A DNA stretch of 64,000 nucleotides from Prostheceraeus crozeri (GCA_907163375.1 CAJQUW010009236.1:1345085-1409084); one strand, 5' to 3'. Numbered from the stretch's first letter, positions 45,479-58,758 are shown. A program made the numbers and translations. Notes: generated by a model not told the origin, from the letters alone.

Positions 45479-47518
45479 GTAAGCTATTTCGCCATATACT
45501 TAGAGCATGATAAGAACAAACAATTCTCAATAATTTCAAAAATTCAATTTCAGTAACTTATTAGAGCCTCTTTGCTTTTTTCATCTGTACATGCTTAACT
45601 AAATCTTCACATAATATTGCTTGGTTATCAAAAAATCGTTTTGTATGCAAGGAATTTTGCATTCGAATTGCTTTTTTTAAATCTGCAGATTGAACAAGTA
45701 TAACGTTGCTTGCTTCTTTTCGATCTCGCAAAACGCTTTCTTCTTTTATAAAACAGCGACAAAAGACGCATATAAAACAACACGGAGAATCTGTGATAAA
45801 AAAACATTCGTCAGAAGTTTTGCATGTTTTATTACACGTTTGACCTCACCAAAACCCTTTTCCTGCACTATACTGACATAGCTCGATGGCACCACTATTG
45901 ATGCACGGAGAATTTTAATTTTGGAACAGGTCTGAAGTGTAGACCACACTCTGAAAGTAGCTAATAGAATCTACAAAGTTTACCATTAGAAAAACAATTT
46001 TTAGAGCATCTAGTAATTAAAAAGCGAGCTATATAATCTGAAATTCGGTCTTTCACCGCGAAAATGAATACCAAACAGACAGTCCATCAAGCCTGCAGCT
46101 ATTAGTTTAAAATCTATTTAATCGATGCTGCCATAATTAAGATGACACATTTTTTCACAATTTTCATCTTTAAAATTGTCTAATATGGTTGAAAAAGATT
46201 TGAGTTCATAGTTAGCAGCACTAGAAAACAATACTATTGGTTCAAGTGCATGGCATGAGCGCAGTCTGTTTCAATGTCGCAAAATATTTCCTGATATAAA
46301 CACTAATTCACAGCTGTCATAATGAAAAGCATTGAAATGGTTTAATCGATTAAATACAAGTTCATTTATACTTATGGTTATAGCTCCTAATGCATATATC
46401 CTTCCATCAATTAGCATGAAGGGCTTTAGACTACTTATGAGCTAATTCACATATAGGCTATATTATGTTGAACAAGTGCGAGGCTTTTCCCGACACTTTA
46501 AATAATTCTTTAAATAATGCAATCAATCAGGATCAATTTTATTCATAAATATCGAAATCGCATGGAAATGTTCACCACTAATTACTTGTATTTCATGAAT
46601 AGCAACATCTGATTATGAAGCAGCATAATTCGTTTATGTACAGTTAAATAAATCATTCAGATCTCAAGAGAGTTTAAATGCTGTCAGCCAGCATAGGAAA
46701 ACCATTTCCCACGAATAATTTGTTTCATCTGCCAAATGTGCGCAGGTACGTAAGCATTGGCGTGATAATTTATCTACAATGTATGTCCTGTGTCTTCTGA
46801 TGGCGCCCTTATCCACATCACCTCAAATCCAGGGAATATTTCCCAAGGCCCAATAACTAATTGAAACCTCATTTAACCTATTGAAGCTAGATATTCCATC
46901 TTTCTTACTACTCATCTGTTAATTGCATTACCATACTATACTTCGAGGTTGACAAAAGAAAGTTGTATTGCTTTCACAAATATCTGACATATTTTGATAC
47001 GTGAAAGGAGTATTTACATAGGTCTTGAGCACCAAGATCGAATACAGTGCATCTTCAATTATCTGACCGATGACAATGATCACTTAAACTCTATCAGATA
47101 TAACCTGTACCATCCTAGAAAGAATAATGAATTATTTAATCATTGTGCCAACTGCTATGAGACCGCAATCATGTTGAAATATTGTTTAAATCAAATTTCA
47201 AAAAAATGATTCCTTTTACTCAATTTATATGTAAATAAAGCCAGTAAATTCATTTTAAGAAAATCAAAACTATTGCTTTGCACAATGCAATTCGTCCACT
47301 TTTATTCAAGTGCAAGCATTGGACTGAATACAAACTTTAAAATCACTGTATAATGAATTTCTGTTGTACAAAGAAACATATCTATAATTTGCATTCTGCC
47401 AGTTTTTGGGGTATGCTAGAATAACATCATCACCTGAAATTATACAAATACAAAAGACCTTAAGCTGTATACAGAAAACTAATTACAAAAACATACGCAA
47501 ATAAAAATGGAAAACAAA
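45479..47518. other. Mostly non-coding; possible LINE tail at the end
   Basis: At ~46994-47240 an ORF ends FNHCANCYETAIMLKYCLNQ and is followed by AATAAAG. It has the look of a LINE ORF2 C-terminus plus 3' UTR, without a firm motif. The rest shows nothing. If the receptor gene continues to the right, this is its second intron. Confidence 0.35.
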
Positions 47519-47779
47519 CTATAACGGAGTTCCTGAGTCTTGAAGATCTTGAGCTCCAACAAATGTCCCTAAACGAAAGAGCATGGCACGGGCATTGGCG
47601 AGTTGGAAACAGAGGCTCAATCTTCCAATAATACCTTTGTCCATCCCGTCACGAGGAGAAACAGTCTGAAGGAAAAGCTTTGATCCGATCCGACTGAAGA
47701 CTGAAAGAGCAAACAGGCAAATAGAAATTGCCAACGGCTCACAATGCCAGCAAAATTCTGCACACTTTTCGGAATTCAT
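47519..47779 (-). CDS. Unrecognised 86-codon ORF behind a CpG-rich promoter-like region
   Basis: Minus-strand ORF: MNSEKCAEFCWHCEPLAISI, one hydrophobic segment (LAISICLFALSVFSRI, residues ~16-31), then DKGIIGRLSLCFQLANARAM and a C-terminus DLQDSGTPL. The ATG follows a purine-rich leader (GAGGAAAGAAAAAGAAGA). Base use differs from the AT-rich surroundings, as does the upstream GC island, which argues for a real transcribed gene. It may be only a first exon: AAAG|GTATTA (inside codon 47) is a possible donor and TTTGTATAATTTCAG at ~47420-47434 a possible acceptor. QLANARAML faintly recalls PEX11-type proteins, but I would not rely on that. Confidence 0.4.
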   Translation of the reverse strand: MNSEKCAEFCWHCEPLAISICLFALSVFSRIGSKLFLQTVSPRDGMDKGIIGRLSLCFQLANARAMLFRLGTFVGAQDLQDSGTPL

Positions 47780-47799
47780 TCTTCTTTTTCTTTCCTCTG

Positions 47800-47915
47800 T
47801 AAAAAAGCTGGCGCAGACGCCGCGGTGACACTCGCTGACAACAAGGAGTTTGAGTTTAGCGGATGAGTCACCGTGACGTCAGGCGCCGCGGTCTGACCGA
47901 GGTGCCAAGATGGTA
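47800..47915 (-). promoter_or_regulatory. CpG-rich promoter-like island with a perfect CRE
   Basis: A short GC/CpG-rich island in AT-rich DNA, containing TGACGTCA (47874-47881), two CGCCGCGG-type blocks (47819 and 47884) and GATGAGTCACC, an AP-1-like site (47862). It lies directly upstream of the minus-strand ORF, as expected for a TATA-less promoter. No TATA box was seen. Confidence 0.5.
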
Positions 47916-49106
47916 GAACATTATAATTAATTGATCTTCTTTGCTATCACCGATAATCAATGCCCAAAACCACAAAAAAGGAATACATGAGATTGATATG
48001 ATATCTAATTCTTTGTCCATGCCAGCTTATTTCGACATTGGTCAAAATGGCTAGATTGAGTGAAGAATCACATTATTAAAACTTGCACCATTTGTATATT
48101 CTTGCAATAAGGTGATGCTTTGTTAATTATTTCATCAAAATGATCCTACATGTACATTTAAAGAGAAATTAGGAAATCTTCACAAAATACACTGATAGGA
48201 TCGGCATAGCCTGACATAGAGCCTTAGAATCTCAAAATAAGATTATTAAGGCACTATGCTTACTGCCTTGCAAAGGCTTGCATCCATGTCTCACAAATTC
48301 TCCAGCATGCCTGTTCTAAAGTGATCATGCGCATACCAGATGATGTTAAATTTTAATGGCATATCACTGCAATAAAATAGCATTTGATGAATATCTACGA
48401 GTAACTATAAGAGGCTTATGATAGGCACCCTAGCATTTTTAAGCATCTGAGCACTCCCAGTCCTGTACTTGGGTATCCCAATATTGTCAAAAATCAAAAG
48501 AAATGACCTTCTTGGATACTGCCTGTTCGATTCTGCTTGACTTCGTGATATAGCAATGCATTTCTAAAATGTTCTATGTCGATTTGTTTTCACGGAATTA
48601 GAGAATATAATATATCCCTCGTAAAGGCAGGAGTGTCCTTCTAGCAAATGACGCGTATTAATTGCAGGGTTGGGATATACTTTACACAGAGTCAACCTAC
48701 TGTATACGTACTTTGGCATATCAGTTAGCTTAGCTACAATTTCGAATATTATAATGTAGCTACTCTTGAATTTGAATAGTGTTCTGTGTGTAAATATATC
48801 TTTCTCAGCAAGTTGTATCACAGAAATCGATAATTATCGAACACTTTTATTTTTCAAAAATAATTTTATGTGAAAAATTTTAAGGAAAATTTAGACGGAA
48901 ATTGTTTTAATATGTTTTGAAATAATATCTCAACATACAAGTATTTCGCATCAATGCAACGAATTTTCTGAAGCTGTTCAGCAAACAAATTTCATCATAA
49001 CAGGGCTAATGTGATTTGTATGTAGAAATTAATTCAGTGAAAAAAATCTGATAACTTTGTACACTTTTCTGATGAAATAGTCTGATAAATTTCACTTGCA
49101 TGGTAG
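47916..49106. other. Non-coding stretch, nothing recognised
   Basis: AT-rich, with no supported feature. Confidence 0.5.
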
Positions 49107-49354
49107 TACACTGTAAACTGTTCACCGTTAAAAACAGCTAAGATAACCGTTGAACTTAAAATAAAAAGCTTCACAGAAAATATCCGTAAGTATCTGTTAA
49201 AATGATGACGTTAGCATTTTATGATCGATGACGCAACCGTTAAAATCCGTTAATTTGTTCGGGCATTTCCACTTCAGACTTTAAAAAACAGTGAAACTAA
49301 TTTTAGCTATTAATTTTAGCGGATATTTACAGCTTACAGTCAGTTTACAGCGTA
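49107..49354. mobile_element. TA-flanked MITE with ~12-bp TIRs
   Basis: 49109-49352 begins CACTGTAAACTG and ends CAGTTTACAGCG, inverted with one mismatch. TA stands on each side (49107-49108 and 49353-49354). 244 bp, no ORF, so Tc1/mariner-type by target site. Confidence 0.6.
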
Positions 49355-50706
49355 CATGCACGGCAGGTTTGATATGAGTACAGCAATCTCAACACTAATT
49401 GTTGGCCCAACAATGTAGAATTTTGATGGTTGGAAAGCATGTGCGATAATCAATGGAATGGAAAAGATACCTTCCCTACATTAGTGGAAATGATTTGCGA
49501 CTTGGTTTGAATATGTTGGATTGACCTCGACCTGTGTGAAGTGACAGAGATATAAATATCACGAGGAAGAATGAATTATTTAGATATCTGATGTTTCTGC
49601 GCGGCAAATATATAATTGACATTGTGACGCTAAAATTTAAGAACTTGAAACAAACTGTTTATATACTGTCACATGATAAGTTGCGACTGTCGAGAATAAA
49701 ATTTCAAATGTCATTTTGTCGCTTAAACAATGCTTGAAATATATGAAATACTTTGGTAAGGTATAAACAATATCATTGATATTGACATTTATAATCAAAA
49801 AAGTAAAAAAGGCTAATAGAAAACATATCGATAAGAGGGCATCGAAATAGTACATGCTGTCTGTGACTGTTTGCATGCATTTCTTCACGAAGTCTTCCAT
49901 ACATGCACACGAAGACAAAAAAAGAAGATTTAAAAAAAAGATTTTAAAATAGATTCAAAATACTAATCTCATATGCGCCTACGTTATGACCCATTTAAAG
50001 TCCGCGATTTGATTATATCTATAAACATATAAAATTATATTAAAATAATTTCATCTGCGGTATAGATCGTCAATTGCTTTTGCATAATGAGCCTGCAACT
50101 TCATCGTTGACAAAAATTCCATCGATTATTAAAAAAGTAGCTGCTTGTTATTCATTACTGCTTTATCGTAAGGTCTTACTTAGCCCGCTTAATGGTTGAA
50201 ATCAAGTTCTACTTTATAATCATATGTCCTTTGTGAATGGACAGAAATAGTGCAAAATAACCATCAATAACATCAATAACCATCTCTCTCAAATTTTAGA
50301 GTCTGATGCCAACAAGTACAGGTCATCTTCCTGACATGATATGTACCACTAGTCCAGTGTGACGAGATATCCCGGTTTTATCACTAAAGCCCAGGTTTGG
50401 GCGCATTTGTCCCGGCTTTGTCGTGGCTTTGCATCTATTTCTTCCGGACGGACAATATTTTGCATAGCCGGAAAATGCCACTAAATTTGGCATGGGATTT
50501 TGAGGTCGAAGAAACTTCTGCTCTCTCAGTCGAATAAACAATATAGAATTTGAAAATGCACTGATTGGTATCAATTGTTATATAGCTCAGGTAAAAGCAA
50601 TAACTCAATAATGGAAGACATGTGGCGGATGACCACATACCAAGTACAGAAAAGATGACATCCAAAAAAGTTTTAAATTAAAAGTTAAAATTTATGTACT
50701 TTAGAG
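49355..50706. other. Non-coding stretch with a possible transposon end
   Basis: CCAGTGTGACGAGATATCCCGG at ~50354-50375 and repeated TCCCGG/CCGGAC motifs to ~50475 look like the subterminal part of a DNA transposon, but no partner end was found. Confidence 0.35.
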
Positions 50707-51209
50707 TACAGGGTGGCCTTTTATTTTTAGATTTTGTTATACATAGCACAGTAGTCACATTCACACTTCTTAACGGTAGCAGAATATATTGAAATAGCTT
50801 TTTTGGCTGCAGGTTTGATTTTTCACTCATGATTTTTTTGGTATTATGTGTCTACAAAGTCAACATACGAGTATCTATAAGCTTCTCATAACCGCAAAAT
50901 TGTTGGCCACACTCAGAAGTTTAAAATGATGCATCGCATTCAAAAATTGGATGAATTTTCATGGATCTACTAGACTTTGAAAATTGAGACATTTAATTTG
51001 ACTCACCCTGTAAATATCCTTGATTTTTATAGAAAATGGCAAAATATTTTAGAGCATGCAGAGAAAAAAGAACTTAAGATAAATCAAGATGCATTTTTGA
51101 GAACAAAGATGGAGTCTTCACCTTTTGAATGTCACATGCTGCAGTATGATATGTTTCTTCTACTTGATACTCTCTGAAAACTAGTAAGCTACATCTGGAC
51201 CACCCTGTA
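50707..51209. mobile_element. TA-flanked ~500-bp MITE, CAGGGTGG ends
   Basis: 50709-51207 starts CAGGGTGGCCTTTT and ends GGACCACCCTG, inverted over ~11 bp with one or two mismatches. TA lies directly outside both ends. A 66-codon ORF inside (50977-51177) has no recognisable domain. It looks like a non-autonomous Tc1/mariner-class element. Confidence 0.6.
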
Positions 51210-52659
51210 TTTTATATCCATACATTTTATACAGATGCACTGCTTGGATAAAGGTGAAATATGAGTTCATTATTGTCTATGCGCAAAAGGGTAGCAAGGA
51301 AGTAAAAGTAAAAGTAACAAGGAATAATTAGCAATAAAACACAGATAGAAAGAAAATATCAAAAAATGTTAAAAATGATAAGAAAAAAATGATAATCAGT
51401 ACATTTATTTTTGATAAAGAAGCTCATGTCTTTTGTTCAGAAGCTTCATCGTTGATTCACCGTTACTTATAGCACTGCGCGAGTGCGCGTCGAGTTGTTT
51501 AGTTCGGAATATATCATGATCGTCCATTTTTAGTATATTATTCTGATAATCGCATTATCGTGCTGAATCAACTTTTTGAGCAAGAGATTGTATGAAAATG
51601 CTTTTATGTTCATTCATTGTTCAGAGGAACTGAGGCAAGTAAAGATATGATAATGATGGTAAGTAGTTACAATTTCGTAATTAGATAATGGGTACACACG
51701 ACAGCGCAGTGAAACATGCACTTTCATTGAGTGTCAAGTATACATGCAGTTCCTACCCAATGACGAAACTACATGCGTTCAATGAATCCTCACTGAGAGT
51801 CTTAATCGTACGCGTCTGATTTATCTTCTAGAGCATTGACTTTGTAATCTACTATTTCCGAAATTCAGCCGCAACAATAAGAGTCAATGTGTTTCTCTAA
51901 TGGTTTTCATCTGTCATAAATTGAAATTGAAGTCTCCGACATGATAAAAACTCATTATTCCTTTGTAACAGCTAGACGATCAGACGTTAGATAATGAAAA
52001 TTTATTTTTTCAGATTGTTAGTAAGAAAATCAGCCATTTTCCTGTATCATTTTGCAAGATAAACACTTCAAATATGATTCGAAGAAATCGAGGCATCTCT
52101 AATGGGGATGACATTTAATTTCTGTTAACACGCACCAAAATATACACGAATTCGTTCGCGTTCATTTATGGATTGTATACCCACAGAATTTTAAAGCAAA
52201 TAGGAGTAGACTGATATAATTATGACAAACAACCGCTTATTCGTATGTCAATCTGTCCACGTCCTTGTCAGACACACTGTATCTTTTAATCGCTTGTAAG
52301 GAAATTGACTGCAGGCTTTAATTTTAGGTTGTAGACGGTGAGAATTGATGTCTGATAGTGGATTTTTTACATATACGGTTGGAAAATAAATAGGGAAATT
52401 GAACGTTCAACTAGATACTCGAGAGTCGAGACAATCATTAAAATTGTTTTTACTTCAACGTTAAAAAACAGCAGAAATTTCCGTTATGTGCTATACTTAA
52501 AGGTATCAAAAACATCTGATCTTGAATTTGATATCAATGCATTTATTGAAGATGCAGAAAACTTGTGATCTTCAGTTTATCGAATTTAATCGATTTTTTA
52601 ACGAAAGGTAGCGATTTGTGTTTCATTTTCAAGTAGCCTTCATAAGCTACAAAATGTCT
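51210..52659. other. Non-coding stretch, nothing recognised
   Basis: AT-rich, no supported ORF or repeat. Confidence 0.5.
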
Positions 52660-52664
52660 CATAC

Positions 52665-52854
<190 letters not shown>

Positions 52855-52873
52855 AATCAATCAATTTATCATT

Positions 52874-54200
52874 TTGAAATGTCTCCATCATCAGTCTTTC
52901 TTGGAGAACCCTTTCCCGCCTTCCTTGTCGAAGAAAAGGGATCTTCTTGCCGGCAGTGTTAACCCAGCTTTTAAAGGTGACGATTTATGTCGTAAGATCC
53001 ATGCTATTTCTGAGGAGTGGTCCAGGGGTATTCATGTTGCTCTTTTGGAACATTACTCTTCTACCCTATCTGAAGCCATTCGTTTCATATCAAGGAATCC
53101 AATGCCTACGGACCTCATGACCTACTCCCTCCAATTGGTCACACGATGGGCTCGTACTCAACTTGGCCGTAAACTTTCTGATGAGATTCTAGATCGGGCT
53201 CTATCTGTAATTACTGAACACCAAACTTTATTGGATTGTTCAAATCATTATGATGGTGCTCTTAACTCTGAATCCGATCCCGTTTCGAACTCGGCTCCTA
53301 ATCCTACTAATTTCGGTTTCCGTCTCAGTTTGTCCACTTGGACTCCGTTTCTTCTACGTTTTCCCGAGAGGAATCAATGAGGATTAAGGAAGTAGTGGAT
53401 CAGGTAACACAAACGGAAGTGTTGCCTGGGTCTCCGTCTGTTGCGCCAGTTGCTTCTCCTCCAGCTGTGGTGTCGCTAAAGTCCTCGCCGGTTCGAGTTG
53501 AAGTTGCCACTTTAACGGATCCTGTTGCTGCTTCGAGTATGGTATCCTTGACTTCGGAGTCGAATTTGTCTTCTGCTTCGTCCGGTTTCTCGGGCATCCA
53601 AAAGGCCTTCGAGGTTGATTTGGATGCGTCGCCCAGAAAAACTTTAGTCCAAACGACTTTGCTTGGTACTGACAAGTTTTCTACCGAGGAATGTGCAACT
53701 GACAAGCATTTTTTTGACTGTAGTAAGTCGCGTATAATCATCGGTGACTCTAACCTTCGAGGGTTTCTCTCTGAAGTCGAGAATTGTTTCGTATATGCTA
53801 CAGAAAAATGTCGCTTGAGCTACGTAAAGAATCTTTTACAATCCTTCAACACTGTTCACGAGAACGTTCTCGACTTTGTTCTATGTCTGTCATCCCTGGA
53901 TGAAAGGAATAAACATTCCACGAATTTTGCGACTTGTAGATCAGTATTATACAATGCGAAGCGCTTGTTTCCGAATGCCAGACTCTGTATCCTTCCTAAT
54001 CTCATTCTTTTGAATGCAGATGACGGTATACGTGCCAACTTAACCGACCTCAATTAGGATTTATTTAAAAAGTCCCCGACAGGTTGTATGTTTATTTCAA
54101 TCCTTCCTGAATTTGCGGTTAAAGACAACTTTTGGAATTGTGAAGAAAAAGCATTCCTTTCAAAATATTTAAAGGATTTTTTAGGGCTCCATTAGCTAGT
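52874..54200 (+). pseudogene. Upstream protein region of the Penelope-like element with a GDSN (SGNH-like) motif
   Basis: The first frame (52874-53380) encodes a helical segment (DLCRKIHAISEEWSRGIHVA and so on). The next (53338-54057) has a Ser/Val/Pro-rich low-complexity linker (~residues 20-105), then SRIIIGDSNLRGFLSEVENC, then VLDFVLCLSSLDERNK and LFPNARLCILPNL, and weak coding to ~54190. 'IIGDSN.RGF' followed by a hydrophobic strand and 'FP.A.....P' is the layout of SGNH/GDSL-like domains. The usual G-x-N-D block reads LSSLD, so hydrolase activity is doubtful. Such esterase-like domains are known from CR1-type LINE ORF1 proteins; their presence here is my inference. Confidence 0.55.
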
Positions 54201-54221
54201 CAATCGGACAGCTCTACGATC

Positions 54222-56367
54222 TTGGAGAGCGCTTTTTCGCCTATGAGGATTGATAATGATAATTATATTTGTACAGCTCCGTCCTTTAGCGTGACGTCTA
54301 CTACTAGAGAGCTACTCCAACTTTCTCCTAAATTCATTCCAACCCCTGTGAATCGTTGTTGCCATCGATCTGTTTTGTCTGGGGTTGATGACTTTTTACG
54401 TAAATATCAATGGAGGTGCGTGAATGTTCAGTTTTCTGAAAACACTTGTCGTTTTCCGTACTCTAGTAAGAAAAATCCTCCGGAAGAGTTGATACCTCAG
54501 TCTGTTTTGTCTAAATGTGATGCCATCCATAATTCTGTGTTGAACGCCTTGAAAAGATGTAAGCATTGTTATCCTAAGGATAATCTGAGCTGTGCTCAGC
54601 GTAGTGAATTAGCTCGTCTAAGTCACGATAAGTCTATTGTCATCAGCCCGTTAGATAAAGGCAGCGGTTGGGCTATCCTTCCTAAAGAATTGTACGACGC
54701 TGAATCTTTTCGCCAACTCTGTAATGAGAATTTTTATCTTCCTTTAGATAGGAACATTGACATGCACACTCGCAGTCGCCTTGTCAGTCTGTTATCAAAT
54801 TTGTATTCCCGGAATTTTTTGTCACGTCGTGAATTTCGTGCGCTAGAGCCTCAACAATCTGATGGTTTTAGGAGATTCTACCTTCTTCCTAAAGTGCACA
54901 AAAGTGATTGGCTTTACTCTGGTATGCCTCCGGGCCGCCCCATTGTGTCTGACATTGGAAGCGTAACTCGGACTTGCGCATTTATTGATAGATCATTTTT
55001 TGGCTCCTTTAGCCCAAAAGGGTAAGAGCTTTATACGTGAATCTCTACATGTTATAAGTTTAATTCGGGACTTACATGTTGATGTGAATTCTTTGTTAGT
55101 TACATTCGATGTGGCTTCATTATATACTAACATACCGACCGAAGCTGGCATCGAAGCTGTTAGCAAAGCTTTTCTTAGGTTTCCTGATGGTCGTCGACCA
55201 GATTTGTCCTTGCTAACTATGTTACGGATTGTGCTTACTTCGAACAATTTTTGTTTTCGTGACGAACATTTTGTTCAAGTGCAGGGAACAGCGATGGGCT
55301 GCCCTTTCGGTCCTTCCTATGCTAACGTTTTCCTTAATGAATGGGAGCTGGAAGTCCTCAAGTTTCCAATCCAACCTATTTCCTGGATTAGATTCATTGA
55401 CGACATCTTCTTTGTTTGGGATTCATCTGTAATTAGTTTACACCAATTTTTTAAGTATGCTAATAGTCGGTATCCAACCATTTCTATTGAGTTATCTTTC
55501 GATCTGTCGAAGATTCGTTTTTTGGACCTTATTTTATATAAGAAGGATGACCGTTTATTGTATAGTGTTGGCTTTAAGCCAACTGATTCTCACTCTATTT
55601 TAAGCCGGTCTTCCTATCATCCCAGGAGTGTATGTAAGGCCATTTTATTTGGTCAAGCATTAAGGTGGTACTCCCGCTGTTCTACGTATGATGACTTTAA
55701 ATCAACCAAGTGTCTTGTTCAAAAACGTTGGCGTGAGCAAGGCTATTCCCGAAGCTCAATTCGCAACGCTGTCCGTCTAGCCCTGTCACGCACGGGTCAA
55801 TCACCGTCCAGTTGGGAAACGGGTTTTTTCCCGTGCAATTGTACAGTTTGTAGCTATAGCATTTTTACTTGTAAAGTTTCCAACCCTGTAAATAATAATC
55901 CATACCTAATTGTACATAGACTTACTTGCCGGCCAAGTAATGTTGTTTATTTTATCAAATGTAAAAAGCGTAAGATAGGCTATGTTGGCCAGACCAGCCG
56001 CGTTTTATCCAGGCGTATTGCAGAGCATATTAGAAACATTGTACATACCCGGTCTACTTCTGTGGCGAAGCATTTTTCTTCTTCTTGCTCGCTTAGTGAT
56101 TTCTTTTTTACAGCGCTGGAGCATTGTCCAGACGACTCCAAGCGCCTTGCTAAAGAGAACTGTTGGATAAAAAGACTTGGCACCTTGCATCCAAAGGGGT
56201 TAAACTTAACTCTCAATCAAAACAATGACTTGCATCTCGTTTTGTCCTTCTCTAAGTGCAGTACTCAGATTGCCAAACTTTGTAAAGATGCCCTACCTCA
56301 ATTCAGTATTTGTCCTTCTTTTAAGCTATCGCGTAATTTGGGGAGTTACTTAACTGCCAACCGTTAA
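54222..56367 (+). pseudogene. Penelope-type reverse transcriptase and GIY-YIG endonuclease
   Basis: Lies in two overlapping frames (54222-55025 and 54985-56367). RT blocks in order: SPLDKGSGWAILPKELYDAE, FRRFYLLPKVHKSDW, PPGRPIVSDIGS, then VTFDVASLYTNIP (motif A Asp), QGTAMGCPFGPSYANVFLNE (motif B), ISWIRFIDDIFFVW (motif C, with IDD in place of YADD as usual for this class), IRFLDLILY and the TDSHSILSRSSYHP thumb. A Cys-rich linker (CNCTVCS...C...CRPSNVVYFIKC) leads to the nuclease: KIGYVGQTSRVLSRRIAEH with the YVG, Arg and His of GIY-YIG enzymes, then the metal-binding Glu (AKENCWIKRLG) and Asn (GLNLTLNQN). All catalytic residues are visible. Confidence 0.92.
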
Positions 56368-57782
56368 AGTGTCGTGCTTTTTCTCGCATTTCTAAATTCT
56401 CCGTTTATGCATGTTCGAAGTTCTGTTTGTTAGATGCTCTGCATGCTTAAAGTTTTCAATTCATATCATCTTCACATGCCTATTTCAACTTCCTGACTGT
56501 TTATTGCATGCCTAAATTCAGTTACTTCCTGTGCATGTCATGCCACATTATTATTCTTTACGTTTGTGCATGTTTTAGTTTTGTGCAGAGGTATCATAGA
56601 GATAGGGGTTAAGCATGATGGGAGTCACTTGCAAGCATTGGCAAAATAAAATTTAAGGAAGGATATGTAAATCTGTTTTAAATTCTTCAGCACTATTAGA
56701 AGTTTTCTAGTACAATGAAGTTTGCATAAAATTCTAGAAAATATGAACATTAATTATGAAAGATAGAAACTCTGCCTTCAAGATTTTGAAACTTTAAATG
56801 ACTATTACGAGGTAATATTTCGCCTGTATATATTTTAATAGGTGCATTTGAAAGGCCCTGCTATAATCCTTTTTTTAATTCCTTTTATAATTATTCTACG
56901 GCTTTTTCGGGTCCAAGTCACTAGGGATTAACTTTTGGATCTCCAATTCTGGTATTTTCAAGATAAAATCGACCATTCTCTATCGATGGGTACCGGTTTT
57001 GATGGATTCCATGGAAATTTTTTGGATCACGCCATATTGGTCATAGTGTCTTCAGTGCTCTCCTTCTCTTCCTCAAGGTCGTTGTCTGTTAGAGTGTTGC
57101 GCTTTCGTGCTGTGCGTTGCCGCCGTCTCTATCTCATTCTGGGGTGACGTCATGGTTGTGCGCACGTCTATCTCGCTTCATCATTGTGTTCTGCCAGCAA
57201 TCTAACATCTGTGTGGTGGTCTTCGGGTAGAAGTCCAGACATCGACCCTTGTATACCGGTGGTCGAACCCCACTGCGTACAACTTTTTTTCTGTGTAATT
57301 TCTTTCTTAATTCATCATCACTTACCCTTTTTCGCTTCACTTACACGCGTTGAACCCACCCTGTCTTCCCCGCGCTCTTTCCGAGGTACTTGCCGTGCTC
57401 TCTCTCTCTCTTATTTACTCTTATTCTTTTGTTCTCTGGTCCTGTCTGTTTGACTCATCAGTTATCCAGCTACTGGCTAGCTCCTCAGTTTTAACTTAGT
57501 TCTTTCGTTCTGAGGAGGGCTGTTCTTCCAACCCTTTTAAACCCTGCCCTTCTGGCTCGGTTTTGTTTGGTTGCCGGTCCCTCCTCCGGTTTTTTTTTAG
57601 GGTTTTTCTTTTTTCGATGTCTGAGGAGCCTGCTTTTGTACTGGTATCTGGTGGTCTCCTTGATTGAACTGGGTTCAAATCTTTGCTTGAACTTTTAAAA
57701 TCAACACAAGACTCCGTATTTTTGTGGTATTTCCTTTTTGCAACTGCAAATAGTCTATCAAGATTTGAAGGCAATAGAATGA

Positions 57783-58758
57783 GCAGCAACAACGCTTTGT
57801 GTGACGATATGCCAAGTGGCATAAAAATGGTTCATTGGAATGTCTGTAGCATGTGCCCTACTGGTGATAACACAACCCTGGACCAATTGAAAATGACTTT
57901 GTCTTCAGGAAGACCTGTCATGGAGGTAAGACCTGTCATGTGTTGGGCATCACGGAGACATGGTTGAATCACAACTATGGCGACGGGGAGATATTGATCA
58001 ATGGCTACCACAGGCCTCTCAGAAAAGATCGAGCGAATAAAGGTGGGGGCGGAGTATTGATGTACATTCAAGAAATGTATGGCTATGTCCGGAGAGCAGA
58101 TCTTGAAGATGACAACCTTGAAGCGATATGGGCGGAGATCAAATGTCAAAGTGGAAAACCCTTATTGATTTGCACCGTCTATCGACCTCCAAACGAACCA
58201 TTGACGGCTTGGTTAGACGCATTTGATATCATTATCGCAAAAGCTTTTTTAGAGAATAAAAGCTTATTAATTATGGGAGATTTGAATGTCAATGATTGTG
58301 TCAGAAATGATGAATTTAGTAAATTGGAAAATCATTTCATGTTATACTCAATGAAGCAAATGGTGAAGGAACCCACTCGAGTCACGACTTCGAGTTCATC
58401 CATTATCGATCATATGTGGATCTCTGATGATCTGTTGATCCGTGGTGTCAAGGTCCCCAAGATTGGATTAAGTGATCATTTTCCAACATGTTTTTCAATA
58501 AGTGGAAGGTTCCGAGGTGGCAACATGCACAAGGTGATATCCTACCGGTCGTACAAAAATTTTGACGGGATCGCCTTCAAGCAGGATCTCCAAACTGTAC
58601 ATTGGTCTGTTTTAGACATGTTTGATGATCCGAACGACGCTCTCGCACTTTGGCACAAGATGGTAATGGAGGTTATCAATAAACACGCACCAATACGTGA
58701 AAAAGAATCAAAAGAGACTGGCAACCCGAGTGGTTCACGAAAGAAATTAGAGAATTGA
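57783..58758 (+). pseudogene. LINE APE-type endonuclease domain
   Basis: The beginning reads SGIKMVHWNVCSM (~57826), the usual 'I...NVRSL' start. A tandem copy of ~18 bp (AGACCTGTCATGGAGGTA, ~57911-57928, followed by AGACCTGTCATG) shifts the frame, after which LGITETWLNHNYGD continues at 57940. Catalytic blocks follow: GGGGVLMYI, TVYRPPNEP, LIMGDLNVN, SSIIDHMWIS and GLSDHFPTCFSI (the terminal SDH). The frame ends at 58758 because of a shift near 58715; the neighbouring frame carries on DWQPEWFTKEIRELMRKRDY into the RT. The enzyme nicks target DNA for target-primed reverse transcription. Confidence 0.9.

Larger units (their letters stand above)
52856..56680 (+). mobile_element. Near full-length Penelope-like element
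   Basis: It starts right after the TC microsatellite and runs through an N-terminal protein region, a reverse transcriptase and a GIY-YIG endonuclease (stop at 56367), then ~300 bp of 3' UTR. The exact ends are uncertain: I found no flanking terminal repeat or target duplication. Coding potential is spread over several frames, so about three breaks separate the parts; the large RT-nuclease block is otherwise clean. Penelope-like elements copy themselves by target-primed reverse transcription with a GIY-YIG instead of an APE nuclease. Confidence 0.9.
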
